The translations under genes were made by a program, and so were the position numbers. A DNA stretch of 17,639 nucleotides from DATJPR01 sp035506295 (GTDB lineage: Bacteria; Bacteroidota; Ignavibacteria; UBA10030; UBA6906), in assembly GCA_035506295.1 (NCBI GenBank), contig DATJPR010000214.1, forward strand, positions 1 to 17,639, given 5' to 3'. This document shows, one piece after another, positions 13,900 to 17,639 of this stretch. The notes under the pieces are model-generated. The model saw only the letters and a list, made by a program, of their open reading frames with translations, did no database searches and had not been told where the DNA came from. Positions within the stretch are counted from its first letter, which is position 1; every line of letters starts with the position of its first letter.

Positions 13900-14355
13900 A
13901 TGCCCCTTCGAGCACGTTATGTTCACACGAACCTGATCGCCCGCGACTGGCAGCGCCTTGCACAGTTCTATTGCGATGTCTTTGGATGCACTCCCGTGCC
14001 ACCGGAACGCCACTATGCCGGCGCCGATCTCGAGCGCGGAAGCGGTGTCGCTGGCGCGCGACTCGACGGCGTTCACCTCCGTCTTCCGGGATATGCAAGC
14101 GACGGTCCGACGCTGGAGATCTATACGTATTCAATCCTCGCCGATGGACCGGTGCCGGCGGTCAATCGTCCCGGGTTCGGCCACATCGCGTTCTCGGTGG
14201 ATGATGTCGATTCCGCGAGGCGGTCGGTGATCGAGCGGGGAGGGAGCGACGTGGGCCAGATTGTCACCCTGCGGACATCGACAGGAGCTGCTGTTCTGTG
14301 GTGCTACATGAGAGATCCTGAGGGGAACATCATCGAACTTCAGAAGTGGGGGTAG
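13900..14355 (+). CDS. VOC/glyoxalase superfamily protein
   Basis: A 151-residue VOC-fold protein with both beta-alpha-beta-beta-beta halves. The first starts at YVHTNLIARDW (His9) and reaches TLEIY (Glu73). The second starts at GFGHIAFSVDDVDSAR (His95) and ends at DPEGNIIELQKW (Glu146). This His-Glu-His-Glu set is the metal-binding pattern of glyoxalase I-type enzymes, so it probably binds a divalent metal; the substrate cannot be read. It starts 2 nt after the HEAT-like gene. Its last 26 bp overlap the end of the opposite-strand gene at 14330, so it closes the long + run without a visible terminator. Confidence 0.82.
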   Translation: MPLRARYVHTNLIARDWQRLAQFYCDVFGCTPVPPERHYAGADLERGSGVAGARLDGVHLRLPGYASDGPTLEIYTYSILADGPVPAVNRPGFGHIAFSVDDVDSARRSVIERGGSDVGQIVTLRTSTGAAVLWCYMRDPEGNIIELQKWG

Positions 14356-15046
14356 TCGCCTCCAGGCCCATCAGCTCCGTCACCCGATGGCTCTCGGGCT
14401 GTTCAATACGGATCACCCGGTGGGGAGAGGCGGTCTCCACCCAGCATACCGAAAGCCCTTCAAACGTCTTCATGGAAATCTTCGTGCACTTGATCCCGAG
14501 CGCCGAGTCGGGGCCGATGCACGTGACGGTCAGCGGTACAAGAGCATTCGTTGTGGGGTTCAGTGACGCGAAGGTAAATACCCTTCCCTTCTCCAGCGGA
14601 AGCGCCCGGGGGACCATCGGGACCTGGCTGAAATCCACGATGGGAGAAGTGATGTCGCAACTGTCCGCTGCCGTTGTTCCGTACGGGATCATCTCCGTCG
14701 CGATCCGCATTTTTCCGCCTGCATATGAGCAGCGGGTCTTCATGATGATCTGATTGTTAATAACGATCAACGAAGACGATTGCAGCGGGCGCATGGTGAG
14801 CGTCATCAATCCCGAAACGCTCTTCATAAATCCCTGGGAGGTCACTATGATGTGGATTTCGACCAGAGAGTCCATTTTGAAGAACGAGAGTTGATACCGT
14901 CCTTCGCCCCGGGGCTCCGTAGTCCGGTACGTCAAAACTTCCGGCTTGGCAGACATCCAGGACATAGACGGTTCATCCGGCAGGCCTGCCGCAGCCGAGG
15001 ACGCACAACATGCGATAAGCGCGAACAACATTAGGCGAAAGTTCAT
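14330..15046 (-). CDS. Exported hypothetical protein downstream of the sigma/anti-sigma pair
   Basis: A 238-residue protein; ATG 15046 with GGAG ~6 nt upstream opens a signal peptide (MLFALIACCASSAAAG, likely cleavage after AAA). The upstream frame to 15163 overlaps the anti-sigma-like gene and is not used. The mature part is beta-rich. The C-terminal half (GRVFTFASLNPTTNALVPLTV ... CTKISMKTFEGLSVCWVETASPHRVIRIEQPE) resembles the DUF3108-like periplasmic proteins, with four cysteines that could form disulfides. I am not sure of that match. It begins 25 nt after the anti-sigma-like gene and is probably a member of its regulon or the signal sensed. It overlaps the VOC gene tail-to-tail by 26 bp. 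Confidence 0.7.
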   Translation of the reverse strand: MNFRLMLFALIACCASSAAAGLPDEPSMSWMSAKPEVLTYRTTEPRGEGRYQLSFFKMDSLVEIHIIVTSQGFMKSVSGLMTLTMRPLQSSSLIVINNQIIMKTRCSYAGGKMRIATEMIPYGTTAADSCDITSPIVDFSQVPMVPRALPLEKGRVFTFASLNPTTNALVPLTVTCIGPDSALGIKCTKISMKTFEGLSVCWVETASPHRVIRIEQPESHRVTELMGLEATTPTSEVR

Positions 15047-15071
15047 GGCATCTCCGTAAATTGCTGATGCG

Positions 15072-15482
15072 TTAGAAGATCTTGGCATTCCTTCGAACGA
15101 TGAAGTACACGACCCAGGAGATGATCCCGATCGTCCCGTACACGGCTGCGGACCCCGGCGCATCTCTCAACAGCATCCAAAACCGTCCATCGACATAGGA
15201 AAAGGAGAACGGAGCGGCGGAAAAGAAGATCGCAAACGCCATCACCGTGGAACGCAGACGCAGGAGCCGTCGGGTTCGCGCCAGGGACCGTAGTTCATCA
15301 TCCTTCGTCATTGGCGCCGGTACTGCAGGGCGCAAGGGGTCCTGGCCGTACTGGTTGAATTCCGGCCGCATTTCCGGATGTGACTGAAGGTATTCCTCGA
15401 TGAACGCCTTTGTGTCGGTGCTGCACTCTCCGGCGGCGTAGAGAGGAAGGAGGTCGAGAACGACTGCTCGTGTAATTTCCAT
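15072..15482 (-). CDS. Membrane anti-sigma-factor-like protein
   Basis: A 136-residue protein; ATG 15482 has AAGGA ~8 nt upstream and starts 10 nt after the sigma factor stop. The N-terminal segment VVLDLLPLYAAGECSTDTKAFIEEYLQSHPE is the helix-turn pattern of zinc-finger (HC2) anti-sigma domains. However the HxxxCxxC zinc ligands are missing: only Cys20 is left. Two hydrophobic helices follow (~78-97 and ~113-130), so the N-terminus would face the cytoplasm and hold the sigma factor at the inner membrane. Its location and layout give the role; the degenerate motif makes the mechanism uncertain. Only a short tail faces outward, so there is no real periplasmic sensor domain. Confidence 0.68.
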   Translation of the reverse strand: MEITRAVVLDLLPLYAAGECSTDTKAFIEEYLQSHPEMRPEFNQYGQDPLRPAVPAPMTKDDELRSLARTRRLLRLRSTVMAFAIFFSAAPFSFSYVDGRFWMLLRDAPGSAAVYGTIGIISWVVYFIVRRNAKIF

Positions 15483-15492
15483 GGTACGTTCC

Positions 15493-15981
15493 TTACTGTT
15501 GCCGTAACAACTGATGGAGTTTTGCCCGCGCCCGGCAGACCCGGACCTTTGCCGCCGGCACGGATAGGCCTGTTGCCCGTGCGATCTCTTCGTATGACAT
15601 CTCCTCCTCGGCGCGCATGATGAGGACGGAGCGATCAAGCTCCGGAAGAGTGCGCAGCGCCTTCATCGTGTGTTCGAGGTCGGAGCGGGCTATGGCGGCC
15701 TCGTCCGGCCGCGGACTCGGATCCTGTAGGTCGTCGGGGAACTCCGCGCGCCTTTTCTTGTTGCGGAGCCCTTGCAAAAAAAGGTTCCGCGCAATCGTGC
15801 AGAGGTACGCCTTCACCGATTCCACCTGCGGTTCCGTATCCGAGACCCAGGCCCGGACGAATGTCTCGGCGACGAGGTCTCTGGCTTCCGTTTCGTTGCC
15901 GGTGAGCCAATAGGAAAACTTGAAGATATCGGCCGAATACTGCTCATAGATCCGGTGAAACCCGATGGTGTCCTTCTGCAT
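15493..15981 (-). CDS. ECF-type RNA polymerase sigma factor
   Basis: A 162-residue sigma-70-family factor. Region 2 is ADIFKFSYWLTGNETEARDLVAETFVRAW, for core binding and -10 recognition. Region 4 is LPELDRSVLIMRAEEEMSYEEIARATGLSVPAAKVRVCRARAKL, with a helix-turn-helix for -35 binding. Regions 1 and 3 are absent, as in ECF factors, and length is normal. I take ATG 15981; a GTG at 15996 would add 5 residues, and neither has a clear ribosome-binding site. It is first in the operon with the anti-sigma-like gene and an exported protein, the usual ECF layout, and so likely controls its own operon. Only 43 nt separate it from the divergent isochorismatase gene. Confidence 0.92.
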   Translation of the reverse strand: MQKDTIGFHRIYEQYSADIFKFSYWLTGNETEARDLVAETFVRAWVSDTEPQVESVKAYLCTIARNLFLQGLRNKKRRAEFPDDLQDPSPRPDEAAIARSDLEHTMKALRTLPELDRSVLIMRAEEEMSYEEIARATGLSVPAAKVRVCRARAKLHQLLRQQ

Positions 15982-16024
15982 ATCTATAAGATCCACGAGT
16001 CAGAAAAGAGTTACATGGTGATCA

Positions 16025-16690
16025 ATGAATACGAAACCGTTTTCCGCCCTTGAAGTCCGGGGTCTGGCACGAAAGGCATACGAGGAAGGGATCGCGCAGT
16101 TTCATGTCGATCCAGATAAATGTGCCTTGCTGGTGATCGACATGCAAGACGAATTCGTGCGGCCTGGATGGACGCCGTATTGGGTCCCCGCAGCGACGGA
16201 GATTGTCCCCCGGATCAAGACGCTCATCGAGACGTGCCGCTCGAAAGCGATCCCGGTGATCTTCACTGCCTTCGGCCGGACGCACGGGTATCTCGATCGG
16301 CCGCACACGGGGGAGAGCATGCCGAACAGGTATCATCTCCTCGGTGAAGGCGACCCCGAGTGGTTCCGCGACGGTACAATCTGGAGTACGCTCGCGCCCT
16401 TGGAAAACGAGATCATCATCCACAAGCCTTCGTACGGCGCGTTCTACGATACCCCGTTGGAAACAATTCTGCGGAACATGGAGAAGGACACTGTGATCAT
16501 TTGCGGGACGCTGACAAACTTCTGTTGCGGGATGACGGCCCGGCAGGCGTATGAGCGGGGATTTAAGGTGATATTCGGCAGTGACGTCACCGCGACGGAC
16601 GATCCGGATTTGCAGGAGCCCGAGCTGAAGGTGTTGCGCAAGGGCTTCGCGCGAGTGATGTCGCTGGAGGAGATTCTTGGCGGGCTGTGA
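16025..16690 (+). CDS. Isochorismatase-family cysteine hydrolase
   Basis: A 221-residue soluble enzyme with the complete catalytic triad of the family: Asp39 in LLVIDMQDEF, Lys134 in IIHKPSYGAF, Cys167 in GTLTNFCCGMTAR. A likely cis-peptide element lies just before the Cys. Relatives hydrolyse isochorismate, nicotinamide, N-carbamoyl amines, biuret or similar small amides; the residues seen here do not fix the substrate. The first ~25 residues are an N-terminal extension before the core. It is transcribed divergently from the ECF sigma gene across 43 nt, so their control regions must overlap. Downstream it meets the heptamer-repeat block. Confidence 0.88.
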   Translation: MNTKPFSALEVRGLARKAYEEGIAQFHVDPDKCALLVIDMQDEFVRPGWTPYWVPAATEIVPRIKTLIETCRSKAIPVIFTAFGRTHGYLDRPHTGESMPNRYHLLGEGDPEWFRDGTIWSTLAPLENEIIIHKPSYGAFYDTPLETILRNMEKDTVIICGTLTNFCCGMTARQAYERGFKVIFGSDVTATDDPDLQEPELKVLRKGFARVMSLEEILGGL

Positions 16691-16693
16691 AAG

Positions 16694-16875
16694 CGTACCG
16701 TCCATTGAGTATGCAGTAAGCAGTAGGAAGCAGGATCGGGCGAGAAAGTAGGCAGTAGGCGGTACGGAGTATGGAGAAATTGGCGGACAACGCGAAGCAG
16801 ACAGTTAACAGCTAACAGTCGAGAATCGAACTCAAGGAAAATCTACTGTCAGTTGACCGCTCTCTGCTGTCAACC
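16694..16875. repeat. Degenerate heptamer-repeat block between convergent genes
   Basis: About 180 bp without a gene, between the isochorismatase gene and a convergent minus-strand gene. It contains 7-bp units of two related types: CAGTAAG, CAGTAGG, AGTAGGC, AGTAGGC at ~16711-16760, and ACAGTTA, ACAGCTA, ACAGTCG at 16801-16821, with complementary units (CTGTCAG, CTGCTGT) at 16845-16872. A CGTACCG (16694-16700) / CGGTACG (16760-16766) inverted repeat and a repeated GAGTAT also occur. Together they can fold into imperfect hairpins and may end both flanking transcripts. The same motif family is at 1239-1318. Confidence 0.75.
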
Positions 16876-16876
16876 T

Positions 16877-17639
16877 TCATTTTATCAACATCATCTTCCG
16901 CACCGCTGTGTAGCTCCCCGCCGTCAATCGGCAGAAATATACTCCGCTTGAGAATCTACTCCCATCGAAGGTGAAAGTGTATTCCCCTGCCGGGTACCTT
17001 CTATCAGCTAACACTGCCACTTCTCGTCCAAGGATATCGTACACCACCAGCCGTACCCAACTGTCCACTGTCCGCTGATTACTGTCATTGGATTGAACGG
17101 ATTCGGAAAATTCTGTTCCAGGGCGTAGCCGGTCGGACTGGCGGTGCTTGCAGTCGGGACATCCGTCAAGCCGAACAAGCCGGCTGATTTTGCAGCGGCA
17201 AAACTCACCGGATAGGCAACGACATCGTGCGACCACACCTCGACGTATTCACCTCCGTTTGTCGCCCCGTTCTGAAGAAGCTTGAAGAACTGACCGGTCG
17301 GCCCGTCGGGATCGCACGAGTTGGGGCCTCCCCCGTCGCATCCCGCTCCTACACCTCCGTGCTTGTTGCTCTGCCAGCCGACAAAGTCGAAGTACTGTCC
17401 GGCGAGAGTGTTCACTTCCGGAAGAGTGACCGTTGCGTCGAGGATTTCCGCCTGGAGCTGGACCCTGCCGGGCGCAATTGCGGAGACCGCTTTCACGATT
17501 GCCCGACGACGTAGCCGACGCTGTCGCCGGTGAAATTGGGGAAGTCTACTCCTTTCGCGCCTGGCGGGAGGATGCTCAATCCCAGGAATCTGTCGGGAAA
17601 TGCCTGCGCAAACGATGTGGCAACGGCGGCGAAGCCGTG
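16877..17639 (-). pseudogene. T9SS-sorted exported protein, frame-broken, 5' end outside the window
   Basis: The minus strand encodes one secreted protein in three reading segments. The first (17639-17493) begins with a signal-peptide end (AAVATSFAQA) and stops at a TGA. Adding one G to the GGG run at 17504-17502 would join it to the second (up to 17494), which runs through GQYFDFVGWQSNKHGG to ALEQNFPNPFNPMTVIS. That in turn loses frame at the (GGACAGT)2 repeat at 17073-17060. The third frame carries the rest of the sorting domain, VRLVVYDILGREVAVL to SGVYFCRLTAG and MMLIK. The domain is otherwise intact and complete. It is a decaying gene, a phase-variable gene, or has assembly errors; the function of the ~200-residue body is unknown. 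Confidence 0.72.
17060..17073 (-). repeat. (GGACAGT)2 heptamer repeat inside the T9SS sorting domain
   Basis: Two perfect 7-bp copies on the minus strand, flanked by AGC and TGG. Two copies put the sorting domain out of frame; three would read IS-GQWTVDSW-VRLVVYD in frame and give the usual number of residues between the NPFNP motif and VYD. The unit belongs to the same family as the intergenic heptamer blocks. Confidence 0.75.

Noticed and set aside
16022..16705. 227-residue minus-strand frame opposite the isochorismatase gene
   Set aside because: The + strand has a full catalytic triad; the opposite frame mirrors it almost end to end and is a shadow.
17008..17496. A separate gene starting at GTG 17496, overlapping the upstream TGA
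   Set aside because: The overlap resembles translational coupling, but the product would have no signal peptide although it carries a T9SS sorting domain, while the upstream frame ends just after one. A single-base frame break fits better.

Overview
The window looks like chromosome from a Bacteroidota/Chlorobiota/Ignavibacteriota-type bacterium. By eye it is moderately GC-rich, in the mid-to-high 50s percent. The best taxonomic clue is two C-terminal type IX secretion (T9SS) sorting signatures of the NYPNPF/NFPNPFNP kind. Degenerate heptamer repeats between genes and several Gram-negative envelope and lipoprotein signals fit the same group. No rRNA, tRNA, transposase, integrase, phage or CRISPR feature is visible.

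Left part (1-5346): a doubtful edge region, then a papain-like (C39-type) cysteine peptidase homologue on the + strand. A convergent heptamer-repeat palindrome separates it from a three-gene minus-strand operon. That operon encodes a secreted guanyl-specific ribonuclease of the RNase Sa/barnase type, a barstar-family inhibitor, and a Sco1-like lipoprotein with an N-terminal copper-binding (CusF-like) module. A divergent 351-bp intergenic region leads to a 634-residue exported protein made of four copies of one unrecognised domain.

Centre (5347-14355): a leader with a possible promoter and a strong 19-bp hairpin precedes a long run of tightly spaced + strand genes. In order they are: SPFH/band-7 membrane protein, 76-residue protein, deoxyribose-phosphate aldolase (deoC), exported protein whose T9SS tail stops just after NYPNPF, alpha/beta-hydrolase lipoprotein, SAM methyltransferase, T4-endonuclease-V-like pyrimidine-dimer glycosylase, small lipoprotein, DUF3788-like protein, alpha-helical HEAT-like protein, and a VOC/glyoxalase protein. 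Gaps are mostly 2-53 nt, so much of this may be co-transcribed. The functions are mixed: nucleotide salvage, DNA repair and envelope.

Right part (14330-17639): a minus-strand ECF sigma factor / membrane anti-sigma-like / exported protein operon overlaps the VOC gene tail-to-tail by 26 bp. A divergent isochorismatase-family hydrolase follows, then a second heptamer-repeat block. Last is the minus-strand 3' part of a T9SS-secreted protein with two frame breaks. One break lies at a (GGACAGT)2 heptamer repeat; a third copy would restore both the frame and the expected domain length.

The most interesting points are the heptamer repeat family and its apparent intrusion into the T9SS sorting domain, the secreted RNase/barstar pair coupled to a Sco protein, the four-repeat exported protein, and the N-terminus of the pyrimidine-dimer glycosylase.
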